64,000 bases of DNA from Clostridium gelidum (lineage in GTDB: Bacteria > Bacillota > Clostridia > Clostridiales > Clostridiaceae). How positions within the stretch are numbered: position 1 is the stretch's first letter; each line of letters begins with the position of its first letter. Shown one piece after another: positions 8,962-17,476 of this stretch. Location: contig NZ_AP024849.1 in NCBI RefSeq assembly GCF_019977655.1, positions 1,397,001-1,461,000 of the forward strand. The letters are read 5' to 3'. A program made the translations under genes and the position numbers. Below the pieces are notes generated by a model that was not told the DNA's origin, made no database searches, and saw only the letters and a program-made list of their open reading frames with translations.

Positions 8962-9390
8962 ATGGATAAATATGAAAGCATTAAATTAGATAATCAACTA
9001 TGTTTCTCTTTATATGCAACATCAAGAGAAATAATAAAATTGTATAAGCCTTTTCTTGATAAGTTTAATCTTACGTATACACAATACGTTGCAATGCTCG
9101 TACTTTGGGAAGATGAAAAAAGCACAGTTAAAGAGATAGGCAAAAGATTACATTTAGATTCAGGGACATTAACTCCATTGTTAAAGAAGATAGAATGCAT
9201 GGGGTTAATAAAAAGGTATAGAGATGTAAATGATGATAGAGTGGTAATAGTTGAATTAACGCAGCAAGGAAGGTTTTTAAAGGATGAGGTGACAGAAGTA
9301 CCTCATCAAATGGCATGTAAGATAAATATTACCATGGAAAGAGCTATGGAATTAAAAAGAGATTTGGATGAATTACTAAATAGTTTGTAA
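8962..9390 (+). CDS. ohrR: Organic hydroperoxide-sensing MarR-family repressor
   Basis: This 142-aa winged-helix protein is very similar to OhrR along its length. The N-terminal segment LDNQLCFSLYATSREI contains C14, equivalent to the peroxide-sensing Cys15 of B. subtilis OhrR. The DNA-recognition region HLDSGTLTPLLKKIE and the wing YRDVNDDRVV are typical. Oxidation of the cysteine releases such repressors from DNA. There is no extra C-terminal cysteine, so it belongs to the one-Cys type. No ohr peroxidase gene is in the window; the GPx-type peroxidase upstream, with an OhrR-like box, may be its target. The ribosome-binding site is AGGAG. Confidence 0.9.
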   Translation: MDKYESIKLDNQLCFSLYATSREIIKLYKPFLDKFNLTYTQYVAMLVLWEDEKSTVKEIGKRLHLDSGTLTPLLKKIECMGLIKRYRDVNDDRVVIVELTQQGRFLKDEVTEVPHQMACKINITMERAMELKRDLDELLNSL

Positions 9391-9434
9391 TAATAAAAAT
9401 CCTTTGATTTATTATGGCGGAGGAGAAATTTAAT

Positions 9435-10115
9435 ATGAAAGATATAATTAATAAATTACAAGGAAATGAATTTTTTAATAATCACACTGATGAAGAAATT
9501 GAAAAGTTAATTTCTAGTATTGGATATTCAGTGAAAGCATATAGAAAGGGAGAGGTCATTGCAAATGAAGAAGATGTGTGCAATAATTTAGGATTCGTTT
9601 TAGATGGAGCAATTGAAATTCAAAGAATATATCTTAGTGGAAAACAAATTACTTTAAAGCGATTAAGTAATGGAGATGTATTTGGGGAAGCTTTAATATT
9701 TTCAAAGAAATCTAAATATCCATCAACTGTTATAGCATTTAATGACTGTAATATTCTTTATATAAGTAGATCAGATATACTGAAGCTATGTACAATGGAT
9801 GAACGAGTACTTGGGAATTTTATGTCAGCATTAAGTAATAAGATACTAATGCTAAATTCTAAAATCAAAAGTATTGCATTCAAAAGCATTAAGCATAAGG
9901 TAATAAATTATATATTAGAACAAGCAAAGGCGCAAAAAAGTGAAACAATAAACTTAAAAGAAAGTAAAGAAGAAATTGCTTCTGCAATGGGAATTCCTAG
10001 ACCATCCCTATCAAGAGAATTAATGAATCTTAGAGATTTAAACTATATTGAATTTGATAGAAATGTAATTAAAATTTTAAAAATTGAAGAATTGGAAGAA
10101 GAATTGTTTGACTAA
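9435..10115 (+). CDS. Crp/Fnr-family transcription regulator, possibly HcpR-like
   Basis: This protein has 226 aa from the preferred start. GGCGGAGGAG (9418-9425) is the ribosome-binding site, whereas the upstream ATG at 9414 would have none. An N-terminal cyclic-nucleotide-binding-type beta barrel (about 20-130, LSNGDVFGEALIFS) is followed by a dimer helix and a C-terminal helix-turn-helix (SKEEIASAMGIPRPSLSREL). It has no Fnr-type cysteine cluster at the N-terminus. Its position just upstream of a formate/nitrite channel and the hybrid-cluster protein gene suggests the HcpR branch, which controls nitrosative-stress genes in anaerobes. That role is inferred from context. Confidence 0.85.
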   Translation: MKDIINKLQGNEFFNNHTDEEIEKLISSIGYSVKAYRKGEVIANEEDVCNNLGFVLDGAIEIQRIYLSGKQITLKRLSNGDVFGEALIFSKKSKYPSTVIAFNDCNILYISRSDILKLCTMDERVLGNFMSALSNKILMLNSKIKSIAFKSIKHKVINYILEQAKAQKSETINLKESKEEIASAMGIPRPSLSRELMNLRDLNYIEFDRNVIKILKIEELEEELFD

Positions 10116-10116
10116 A

Positions 10117-10181
10117 GTACATGAAAGAAAATAACAGACTAATATGCATGGATAGTGGTCTGATAATTTCTTTTATGCGTT
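10117..10181 (+). terminator. Hairpin at end of crp-type gene (repeat-family member)
   Basis: An imperfect stem, GAAAATAACAGAC / GTCTGATAATTTC, is followed by TTTT. It opens with TACATGAAAGAAAATAACA, closely similar to hairpins at 15030, 21285 and 25511 in this window. Confidence 0.6.
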
Positions 10182-10252
10182 TAATATAAGCTTAAAAGTA
10201 TTGATAATTTGGAGTAGAAATTCATGTCTTTAGAGATAAAGAAGAAGTTACC

Positions 10253-10280
10253 ACACCGTGATTTTAATCACGGTGTTTTA
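10253..10280 (+). terminator. Strong rho-independent terminator
   Basis: A perfect 11-bp stem, ACACCGTGATT / AATCACGGTGT, has a 2-nt loop and is followed by TTT. It lies 65 nt upstream of the formate/nitrite channel ATG, so it may end the crp-type transcript or act as an attenuator in the channel leader. Confidence 0.8.
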
Positions 10281-10345
10281 GTTTTAAGTAAAGTATAATT
10301 TGAGTATATTAATGATATCGTAAACAGGAAAGGAGAATTTATAAT

Positions 10346-11113
10346 ATGTTTTGTGAAGAATTTAACAGTGTGGTTATGGCAGCAAAAGCAAAGGTTAACT
10401 TATTAAAAACAAATAGACTTGGGTATTTTGTAAGCTCTATGCTTGCAGGACTCTATGTGGGAATGGGAATTATGCTTATATTTACAATTGGAGGGTTACT
10501 GAATAGTAGTGGTTCGCCTGCTACAAAAATTGTAATGGGAGCATCCTTTGGCATAGCGCTTAGCTTAGTTATTATGGCAGGATCAGAACTTTTTACAGGG
10601 AATAATTTTGTTATGACAGCTGCATCGTTAAGCGGTGAAGTAAAGTGGAAAGATACTTTTAAGATTTGGATCGTTTGTTTTATAGGTAATTTACTTGGAT
10701 CAATTATTGCAGGATATATGTTTTATGCAACTGGACTTTCAGCAGGACCAGTTGGGGAATTTATTGCAAAAACTTCAGCAACTAAGATGAGCATTCCATT
10801 TTTGCCATTATTAATGCGTGGAATATTTTGTAACATATTAGTGTGTTTAGCTACTTGGTGTAGTTTTAAATTAAAAAGTGAATCTGGTAAACTTATTATA
10901 ATTTTTTGGTGTTTATTTGCATTTATAACAGCTGGATTTGAGCATAGCGTTGCTAATATGACTCTTTTAACAATTGGATTACTTAATCCAGGTGCAGCAA
11001 GTGTAAGTATAATAGGATATGTATATAACATAGGAGTAGTAACGCTTGGGAATATGATTGGTGGAACTATATTTTTAGCATTACCTTATTATATAATCTC
11101 AAAAAAGAAGTAA
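10346..11113 (+). CDS. Formate/nitrite transporter (FNT) family channel
   Basis: This 255-aa integral membrane protein has the six-helix FNT fold. Family signatures are GSELFTGNN (first re-entrant loop region), RGIFCNILVCLATW, and GFEHSVANM with the conserved pore histidine. FNT proteins pass formate, nitrite or related small anions as pentamers. The subgroup (FocA, NirC or HSC) cannot be fixed from this reading. The hybrid-cluster protein gene next door favours nitrite or another nitrogen oxide. The start has AAAGGAG. It lies between two hairpin terminators, so it is likely a single-gene unit. Confidence 0.9.
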   Translation: MFCEEFNSVVMAAKAKVNLLKTNRLGYFVSSMLAGLYVGMGIMLIFTIGGLLNSSGSPATKIVMGASFGIALSLVIMAGSELFTGNNFVMTAASLSGEVKWKDTFKIWIVCFIGNLLGSIIAGYMFYATGLSAGPVGEFIAKTSATKMSIPFLPLLMRGIFCNILVCLATWCSFKLKSESGKLIIIFWCLFAFITAGFEHSVANMTLLTIGLLNPGAASVSIIGYVYNIGVVTLGNMIGGTIFLALPYYIISKKK

Positions 11114-11152
11114 AGAAGTAAGAGAATGGGATATAAATTAATTAAAAAAAGT

Positions 11153-11233
11153 ATATATCTATTGTATTTTATAATCTACAATTCACAGTAAAGTATCTAA
11201 AATTCCTATCATTAATTGATAATTGAACATTAA
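11153..11233 (+). repeat. Left copy of an inverted repeat flanking hcp
   Basis: The stretch containing ATTGTATTTTATAATCTACA and ATTCACAG then TCATTAATTGATAATTGA recurs, reverse-complemented and with some changes, at about 13438-13530. The two copies bracket the hybrid-cluster protein gene. Confidence 0.6.
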
Positions 11234-11269
11234 GGATTACAACATATATAATTAAAAAGAATTTATTTT

Positions 11270-11305
11270 AAAAATAGTATGTAACAAATGGTACATACTA
11301 TTTTT
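11270..11305 (+). terminator. Terminator-like hairpin upstream of hcp
   Basis: A 14-bp stem, AAAAATAGTATGTA / TACATACTATTTTT, has an 8-nt loop. The T-run lies on the plus strand and an A-run on the other side, so it could work in both directions. It ends the channel transcript or is a leader element of hcp. Confidence 0.65.
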
Positions 11306-11412
11306 CTATTTCAATATAAAATAAGTTTATAAGGTGAGTGATTAACAAGCCTAAAGAAATTACATAGTTAAAAAATAAATTTCAATAAATATATGTGTGG
11401 AGGAGATTTAAT

Positions 11413-13047
11413 ATGGATAATAAAATGTTTTGTTTTCAATGTCAAGAAGCAGCAGGGTGTACAGGCTGTACTGTAAAGGGAGTTTGTGGAAAAACTCCAG
11501 ACCTAGCAAAAATGCAAGACTTATTAATATATACAACTAGAGGTTTATCAGAAGTAGCAACAAAGGCTAGAGAAGAAGGAATAGAAGTATCACAAGCTAT
11601 TAACACTATGGTAACAATGAACCTTTTCACTACTATAACTAATGCTAATTTTGATAAAGAAGTATTTTATGGTAGAGTGAAAGAAACTTTAAATATAAAA
11701 GAAGAATTATTAGCAAAATTAAGCAATAAAGAATTAAGTTCAGCTGCATTATATAATGTTACAGACAGAGCAGAAATGGAAGCTAAAGCAGAAACGGTTG
11801 GAGTATTAGCTACTGAAAATGAAGATATTAGAAGTTTAAGAGAACTTATTACTTACGGATTAAAGGGATTATCTGCATATATGAAACATGCAAATGCTTT
11901 AGGATATGAAGATGAAGCAATATGTGCTTTCATGCAAAAAGCATTATCGTTAACTGCTGATAATAGCGTTACACTAGATGAATATATAGGATTAACTTTA
12001 GAAACAGGAAAATTTGGTGTTGATGGAATGGCTATATTAGATAAAGCTAATACTGAAACATACGGTAATCCAGAAATAACTAAGGTTAATATAGGAGTTA
12101 AAACAAATCCAGGAATATTAATTTCAGGACATGATTTAAAAGATTTAGAACAATTATTAATTCAAACTGAAGGAACAGGGATAGATATTTATACTCACTC
12201 TGAAATGTTACCAGCTCACTACTATCCAAACTTAAAGAAATATTCACACTTAGTTGGTAATTACGGAAATGCATGGTGGAAACAACCAGAAGAATTTGAA
12301 AGCTTTAATGGACCAATACTTATGACTACCAACTGTATAGTTCCTCCAAGAGATAGTTATAAGAGTAGATTATACACTACAGGATCATCAGGATATGAAG
12401 GATGTACTCATATTACAGCTGATGAAAATGGAAAGAAAGATTTTTCGATAATTATTGAACAAGCTAAAAAATGTGTTGCTCCAATTCAAATAGAAGAAGG
12501 AGAAATCGTTGGTGGATTTGCTCATAATCAAGTATTAGCACTTGCTGATAAAATAGTTGATGCAGTAAAAACTGGTGCTATAAAGAAATTCTTTGTTATG
12601 GCAGGATGTGATGGTAGACAAAAATCTAGATCATATTACACAAATTTTGCAGAATCACTTCCAAAAGATACTGTTATAATGACAGCTGGTTGTGCAAAAT
12701 ATAGATATAACAAATTAGATTTAGGAGATATCGGTGGAATTCCTAGAGTTTTAGATGCAGGACAATGTAATGATTCTTATTCATTAGCAGTAATTGCATT
12801 AAAACTTAAAGAAGTATTTGAACTTGAAGACATAAATGAATTACCAATAGCATTTAATATTGCATGGTATGAACAAAAAGCAGTAATAGTTCTTTTATCA
12901 CTATTACACTTAGGAGTAAAGAATATTCATTTAGGACCAACACTTCCAGCATTCCTTTCACCAAATGTAGTTAATGTTTTAGTAGAAAACTTTGGTATTG
13001 GTGGAATTACAACTGTAGAAGATGATATAGAAATGTTCTTAAACTAA
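11413..13047 (+). CDS. hcp: Hydroxylamine reductase / hybrid-cluster protein
   Basis: This 544-aa cytoplasmic iron-sulfur-oxygen protein reduces hydroxylamine and, in other bacteria, nitric oxide. The N-terminal cluster cysteines are C7, C10, C19 and C25 (CFQCQ then GCTGCTVKGVCGKTP). Typical hybrid-cluster motifs follow: GHDLKDLEQLL, THSEMLPAHYYP, the TNCIVPP block, YTTGSSGYEGC, GGFAHNQ, MAGCDGRQKSRSYYT, TAGCAKYRYN and GQCNDSYSLAVIALKL. The start at 11413 is preceded by GGAGGAG; a longer frame from 11395 would run through that site. It probably works with the neighbouring channel and Crp-type regulator in nitrosative-stress defence. Confidence 0.96.
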   Translation: MDNKMFCFQCQEAAGCTGCTVKGVCGKTPDLAKMQDLLIYTTRGLSEVATKAREEGIEVSQAINTMVTMNLFTTITNANFDKEVFYGRVKETLNIKEELLAKLSNKELSSAALYNVTDRAEMEAKAETVGVLATENEDIRSLRELITYGLKGLSAYMKHANALGYEDEAICAFMQKALSLTADNSVTLDEYIGLTLETGKFGVDGMAILDKANTETYGNPEITKVNIGVKTNPGILISGHDLKDLEQLLIQTEGTGIDIYTHSEMLPAHYYPNLKKYSHLVGNYGNAWWKQPEEFESFNGPILMTTNCIVPPRDSYKSRLYTTGSSGYEGCTHITADENGKKDFSIIIEQAKKCVAPIQIEEGEIVGGFAHNQVLALADKIVDAVKTGAIKKFFVMAGCDGRQKSRSYYTNFAESLPKDTVIMTAGCAKYRYNKLDLGDIGGIPRVLDAGQCNDSYSLAVIALKLKEVFELEDINELPIAFNIAWYEQKAVIVLLSLLHLGVKNIHLGPTLPAFLSPNVVNVLVENFGIGGITTVEDDIEMFLN

Positions 13048-13050
13048 TAT

Positions 13051-13356
13051 AGATAACCACAGTGGAACCCATACTTATGCCTACATCCGCCGAAATTGAA
13101 TACATATTTATTCCGTAGGACTGTGAAAATTTCGCTGGAAGCATCTAAATGGAAGGTTGCCCCCATTTATGCATGCTCCAAATATACATTGGGACAAGCA
13201 TAAATGGAACAACCTTCCATTAAGAAGCTTCAGCAGCTTATTTTCAATGCCTACTTCACAAATATGTATCCAATTTCTCTGTTTGGATATGCTCTTAAGT
13301 ATGGTAATTATTGAATTTAATACCTAGTATAAATACAACTTGAGTTGTGGTTATCT
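13051..13356. repeat. Giant imperfect palindrome, copy 1 (306 bp)
   Basis: The whole interval folds on itself. The ends are AGATAACCAC / GTGGTTATCT. Inward pairs include CATACTTA / TAAGTATG, GAAATTGAATACATATTT / AAATATGTATCCAATTTC, GCTGGAAGC / GCTTCAGCAGC and TAAATGGAAGGTTG / CAACCTTCCATTA. The centre has CCATTTATGC / GCATAAATGG around a loop near 13175-13195. It starts 4 nt after the hcp stop codon. It is clearly homologous in ends and core to the element at 45797-46108. No ORF is present. Confidence 0.9.
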
Positions 13357-13373
13357 ATACTAACATTAAAAAT

Positions 13374-13419
13374 AAAACATCAAGAATTTATAGAGATTAT
13401 AAATTCTTGATGTTTTTTT
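13374..13419. terminator. Strong bidirectional terminator
   Basis: The stem AAACATCAAGAATTTATA / TATAAATTCTTGATGTTT has a 5-nt loop and is followed by TTTT. It ends the hcp unit after the giant palindrome. Confidence 0.85.
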
Positions 13420-13437
13420 GTATATATGATGTGATTT

Positions 13438-13530
13438 TCAATTATCAATGTTTAATTATCAATTCTCAATTAATGATGATAATTTTAGAAAATTTGCTGT
13501 GAATTGTAGATTGTAAAATACAATATATAT
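13438..13530 (-). repeat. Right copy of the inverted repeat flanking hcp
   Basis: The reverse complement reads TATTGTATTTTACAATCTAC, then ATTCACAG and TCATTAATTGAGAATTGATA. This matches the stretch at 11153-11233 with scattered differences. It lies between the terminator and the Fur box of the metal transporter. Confidence 0.6.
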
Positions 13531-13568
13531 ATAATTAATAGTGAAAAGGTGATATAATCAATATAGAT

Positions 13569-13583
13569 TGATAATAATTATCA
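13569..13583. promoter_or_regulatory. Fur box
   Basis: TGATAATAATTATCA is a perfect 7-1-7 inverted repeat, identical to the B. subtilis-type Fur consensus TGATAATNATTATCA. It lies 31 nt before the NRAMP start and about 10 nt after a TATAAT (13553-13558), as expected for a repressor site overlapping transcription initiation. Confidence 0.75.
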
Positions 13584-13613
13584 ATTAATAGAGAAAGGAT
13601 TTTAATATATATT

Positions 13614-14858
13614 ATGAATAAGAATAATTTTATTTCTAAATGGAAGAAGTTTACTGGAAATGAATTTTTGAAATATGTAGGACCAGGAATTTTGGTTACA
13701 GTAGGATTTATTGATCCAGGTAACTGGGCATCCAATATTGCAGCGGGATCTACTTATGGTTATAAATTACTTTGGATTGTTACATTATCAACAATAATGC
13801 TTATATTGCTACAGCATAATGCGGCACATTTAGGTATAGTCACTGGGCTTTGTATTTCAGAAGCAATAAATAAACATATGAAACCATCTATTGGAAAAGT
13901 AGTAACAGGAACAGCTGTACTTGCAGCTATAGGGACGGCAATGGCAGAAATATTGGGTGCAGCTATAGCGCTAAAAATGTTATTTCATATACCTATAAAA
14001 ATAGGTGCTTCAGCATCATCAATATTAATCATATTTATGTTATTTACAAATTCATATAGACGGATAGAAAAAATTATTATAGGATTTGTATCGATAATAG
14101 GACTATCATTTATATTTGAAACAGCACTTGTAAATGTTAATTGGGGCGAGGCAGCGAAAAGTTTAGTGATTCCTAATATTCCAAGTGGTTCATTGCCAAT
14201 AATAATGAGTGTTTTAGGTGCCGTTGTTATGCCACATAATTTATTTTTACATTCTGAAGTAATTCAAAGCAGAAAATGGAATTTAAAAGATAAAACAATA
14301 ATTGAAAAGCAATTAAAATATGAATTTATGGATACTATGTTATCAATGATAATAGGTTTTGTCATAAATAGTGCAATGATATTAGTGGCAGTGACATTTT
14401 TTGATAATGGTATTAATGTAACAGAAGTTGAACAAGCTCAAATAATGTTACAACCTCTACTTGGAAGCAGTTCATCATTAATATTTGCAATAGCACTATT
14501 GTTTGCTGGAATAGCATCATGCATTACAGCAGGAATGGCAGGCGGATCAATATTTGCGGGATTATTTGCTGAAGAATATGATATAAATAATAAACATAGT
14601 AAAATAGGTGTTTTAATTACTATTTTATTTGCTTTATTAATAATATTTTTTATTGATAATCCATTTAATGGGCTAATATATTCTCAAATGTTATTAAGTG
14701 TACAACTTCCTATAACTATCTTTAGCCAATTATATTTAACATCATCAGAAAAAGTTATGGGACAATACAAAAATACACTAACAGAAAATATTATACTTTG
14801 GATTATTGGTGGTATTGTTGCAGTATTAAATATTATGTTATTAATAAGCATTCTTTAG
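13614..14858 (+). CDS. NRAMP-family divalent metal (Fe/Mn) importer
   Basis: This 414-aa multi-helix membrane protein imports divalent metal ions with protons. Both metal-binding motifs are intact: DPGN at 34-37 in the first helix (GFIDPGNWASNIAAGS) and MPHN at 206-209 in the sixth (GAVVMPHNLFLHSE). Length and about eleven hydrophobic segments are normal for MntH/NRAMP proteins. A perfect Fur box in the promoter points to iron-responsive repression, so Fe(II) is the favoured substrate over Mn(II). The nearest GAAAGGA lies 15 nt before the ATG, a rather long spacing. Confidence 0.92.
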   Translation: MNKNNFISKWKKFTGNEFLKYVGPGILVTVGFIDPGNWASNIAAGSTYGYKLLWIVTLSTIMLILLQHNAAHLGIVTGLCISEAINKHMKPSIGKVVTGTAVLAAIGTAMAEILGAAIALKMLFHIPIKIGASASSILIIFMLFTNSYRRIEKIIIGFVSIIGLSFIFETALVNVNWGEAAKSLVIPNIPSGSLPIIMSVLGAVVMPHNLFLHSEVIQSRKWNLKDKTIIEKQLKYEFMDTMLSMIIGFVINSAMILVAVTFFDNGINVTEVEQAQIMLQPLLGSSSSLIFAIALLFAGIASCITAGMAGGSIFAGLFAEEYDINNKHSKIGVLITILFALLIIFFIDNPFNGLIYSQMLLSVQLPITIFSQLYLTSSEKVMGQYKNTLTENIILWIIGGIVAVLNIMLLISIL

Positions 14859-15029
14859 AGTATATATTGTAATTAGTTTTCTACAATTTCAGTACTAATT
14901 ATTAAAAAAATCACGTAGGATTTTATCCTAAATGGGTCACAGACTACCTATAAAGAGCATAAATTGTACATTGTTAATTGCAATATATATAAGTGTTAAA
15001 GAAGCAAATGAAAAACTTGTTTTGAAATA

Positions 15030-15190
15030 AGGCACATGAAAATAAATAACAAGTCCAAAGTTGCCATGAATATTTTTCATCAAGCAAGGAGACGAATTAC
15101 CCTTATAGTGGGACTATTAGGGCAATTTGCCGACGTAGCATGATGGAAAATAAGCTGGCAAATGGACTTGTTATTTTTTTGATTGTGCCT
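15030..15190. repeat. 161-bp hairpin element with AGGCAC/GTGCCT ends
   Basis: The terminal inverted ends are AGGCAC / GTGCCT. Then come AATAACAAGTCCA / TGGACTTGTTATT, TTGCCA / TGGCAA, ATTTTTCATCA / TGATGGAAAAT and an inner AATTACCCT / AGGGCAATT. The stem is followed by a run of T on the plus strand, so it can also act as a terminator. It contains no ORF. The sequence between 14859 and 15030 holds only a small TAGGAT / ATCCTA dyad and A/T-rich DNA. Confidence 0.75.
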
Positions 15191-15199
15191 AATATAAAT

Positions 15200-15247
15200 A
15201 AAACCTTTATGCATAATTTAAAGTTGTAATATGCATAAAGGTTTTTT
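15200..15247. terminator. Rho-independent terminator
   Basis: The stem AAAACCTTTATGCAT / ATGCATAAAGGTTTT has a 16-nt loop and is followed by T. Beyond it, 15248-15533 is A/T-rich leader DNA of the KimA-like gene, in which I see no recognised riboswitch. Confidence 0.8.
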
Positions 15248-15533
15248 GATTATGATTAATTTAAAAATAAAAGAAATTATATAGATTATGTTCAAATTTT
15301 AATTTAAATAGTTATAAAAATATGATAAAGAAAAATGTCGAAAAATAAATTTATATGAAAAATAAATGAAAACGATTAATAGAAAATAAACATATTTACA
15401 TTAGATATCAATGGATATATAATCTGTATTGTTGTAATCACATACAATAGAAGGTGATTATAAACCTTTAAGATATTTGCATATATTAATGAATAAAGAT
15501 TAATTGTTTTTAAAACAATATGGAGGAATAAAT

Positions 15534-17372
15534 ATGTTTAAAAAAATTCAATCACTATTGATTGGAAGGGCTCTTAAGACAACAGAATTAGCTGGCGAAA
15601 AATTTAATGTTCTTTGGGGCTTGCCAATATTATCAAGTGATGCTATTTCTTCCGTAGCTTATGCTAGTGAAGAAATATTATTAGTACTTGTACCTGCAAT
15701 TGGAATGCGTGCATATGGATCAATGATCGAGATCGCAATTGCAATTTCAGTGTTATTATTTATACTCGTATTTTCATATAAACAAATAATTGATTCTTAT
15801 CCTCATGGTGGAGGATCATATATTGTTGCTAGCGATAATATAGGTAAATTACCAGGACTAGTAGCAGCAGCATCTTTAATGATAGACTATGTTTTAACTG
15901 TTGCAGTTAGTACTTGCGCAGGAGCAGCAGCAATAACATCAGCAATTCCAGTACTTTTACCACATAAAGCGTTAATAGCTATTTTAGTAATAGGGTTGAT
16001 AACACTCGGAAACTTAAGAGGTACAAAAGACTCAGCTAAGTTATTTGGAATACCAACATATTTATTTATATTATCTATAATAATAATGATAGTAACAGGA
16101 ATTTTTAAGGTTTTAGTTTTAAAAGTAACTCCAGTAGAGTTGTATCAATTAAATGACTCTACACAGGATTTGACTATATTGTTATTTTTGAAAGCTTTTT
16201 CTTCAGGATGTACAGCATTAACTGGTATTGAAGCAGTAAGTGATGGAATTCCTAATTTTAAAAATCCAGCTCAAAAAAATGCTAAAACAGTATTGGTTTT
16301 GTTAGCATGTATTGTCTTTGTAATATTTGGCGGAATATCATACTTATCAACAATGTATACAGCAATACCTGGTAAGGATATTACAGTAATAGCACAAATA
16401 GCTATTCAAGTTTTTGGACAAAATAGTTTAATGTTTTTTGCTGTACAAGCTACAACTGCTATTATTCTTACTCTTGCAGCAAATACAGCATTTTCAGATT
16501 TACCTTTGTTATTATCAATACTCGCAAAAGATGGATATGTACCAAGACAACTTAGCACTAGAGGAACTAGATTAAGTTTTTCAAATGGTATAGTATTATT
16601 ATTTTTAGCAGCATCATTATTGGTATATATGGTTAATGGTAGTACACATCTGTTATTATCACTATATGCAGTAGGTGTTTTCTTATCATTTACATTGTCT
16701 CAATTTGGAATGTTTAAGAAATGGACAAAAAGTAAAGAAGGAAATTGGAAACATAAGGCTTTTATAAATGGTTTAGGAGCAACTGTTACAGCAGCAACAT
16801 GTATAATAATAGGAGTAGAGAAATTTACACATGGAGCATGGATTGTACTTATATGTATACCACTACTTGTAACAGCAATGCTAAGAATTAGAAAGCATTA
16901 TACTAAAGTAAGAGAAAATTTAGTGATAGATGTAGAAGTAGAAGGTTTAATTGTAAGAGAAGCTATAACTAAACATGTTATTGTACCAGTACAAACAATA
17001 AATAAATCTTTTATAAAGACGTTAAATTATGCTTTGACAATTGGCGATAATATAGAAGTTTATCATGTGAGCACAGATGAGGAACAAACAAAGAAATTAA
17101 TAGAAAAGTTTGCAACACTTAAAATTGCTGCACATCTTATAATTGAAAATGCACCTTATAGAAATGTTAATGAAAAATTAGTTTCTTATGTAGATGAAAA
17201 ACATAAACAATTAAAAACACATGAAGTAATTACAATAGTTATGCCTCAATTCATTATACATAAATGGTGGCATCAAGTTCTTCACAATCAAACATCTGTA
17301 TTTTTAAGAAGATCTATATTGAAAATGAGAAATGTAATAATAATAACTGTACCTTATATAATTAATGAATAA
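15534..17372 (+). CDS. KimA-like potassium/APC-superfamily transporter
   Basis: This 612-aa protein has about twelve membrane helices (roughly 1-460) and a soluble C-terminal domain (about 465-612). The N-terminal segment GLPILSSDAISSVAYASEE and PHGGGSYIVASDN are characteristic of KimA (YdaO)-type potassium importers of the amino-acid/polyamine superfamily. In firmicutes these are controlled by cyclic di-AMP, partly through the C-terminal domain. The start at 15534 follows GGAGGA; a longer frame from 15504 lacks a ribosome-binding site. I looked for a ydaO-type riboswitch upstream and did not find its conserved blocks. Substrate assignment is by family only. Confidence 0.82.
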   Translation: MFKKIQSLLIGRALKTTELAGEKFNVLWGLPILSSDAISSVAYASEEILLVLVPAIGMRAYGSMIEIAIAISVLLFILVFSYKQIIDSYPHGGGSYIVASDNIGKLPGLVAAASLMIDYVLTVAVSTCAGAAAITSAIPVLLPHKALIAILVIGLITLGNLRGTKDSAKLFGIPTYLFILSIIIMIVTGIFKVLVLKVTPVELYQLNDSTQDLTILLFLKAFSSGCTALTGIEAVSDGIPNFKNPAQKNAKTVLVLLACIVFVIFGGISYLSTMYTAIPGKDITVIAQIAIQVFGQNSLMFFAVQATTAIILTLAANTAFSDLPLLLSILAKDGYVPRQLSTRGTRLSFSNGIVLLFLAASLLVYMVNGSTHLLLSLYAVGVFLSFTLSQFGMFKKWTKSKEGNWKHKAFINGLGATVTAATCIIIGVEKFTHGAWIVLICIPLLVTAMLRIRKHYTKVRENLVIDVEVEGLIVREAITKHVIVPVQTINKSFIKTLNYALTIGDNIEVYHVSTDEEQTKKLIEKFATLKIAAHLIIENAPYRNVNEKLVSYVDEKHKQLKTHEVITIVMPQFIIHKWWHQVLHNQTSVFLRRSILKMRNVIIITVPYIINE

Positions 17373-17390
17373 TTTATAGAAAATAGTTAA

Positions 17391-17442
17391 AATAAGAGTA
17401 TCAAGGACGATTAGAAAATCATTTCTTAATACTCTTATTTTT
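17391..17442. terminator. Bidirectional terminator between converging genes
   Basis: The stem AATAAGAGTAT / ATACTCTTATT has T-runs on both strands. It lies between the KimA-like gene (+) and the lysine permease (-) and probably serves both. Confidence 0.75.
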
Positions 17443-17476
17443 AATTATCTAAAAATATATTTTTTATGTACTTTAT

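Noticed and set aside
13051..13356. Group II intron or rRNA-like structured RNA as an explanation for the giant palindrome
   Set aside because: It is one simple long hairpin, with no intron catalytic core, no reverse transcriptase and no rRNA motif.
15248..15533. Cyclic di-AMP (ydaO) riboswitch before the KimA-like gene
   Set aside because: It was expected from the family, but I could not find the conserved aptamer blocks in this A/T-rich leader.
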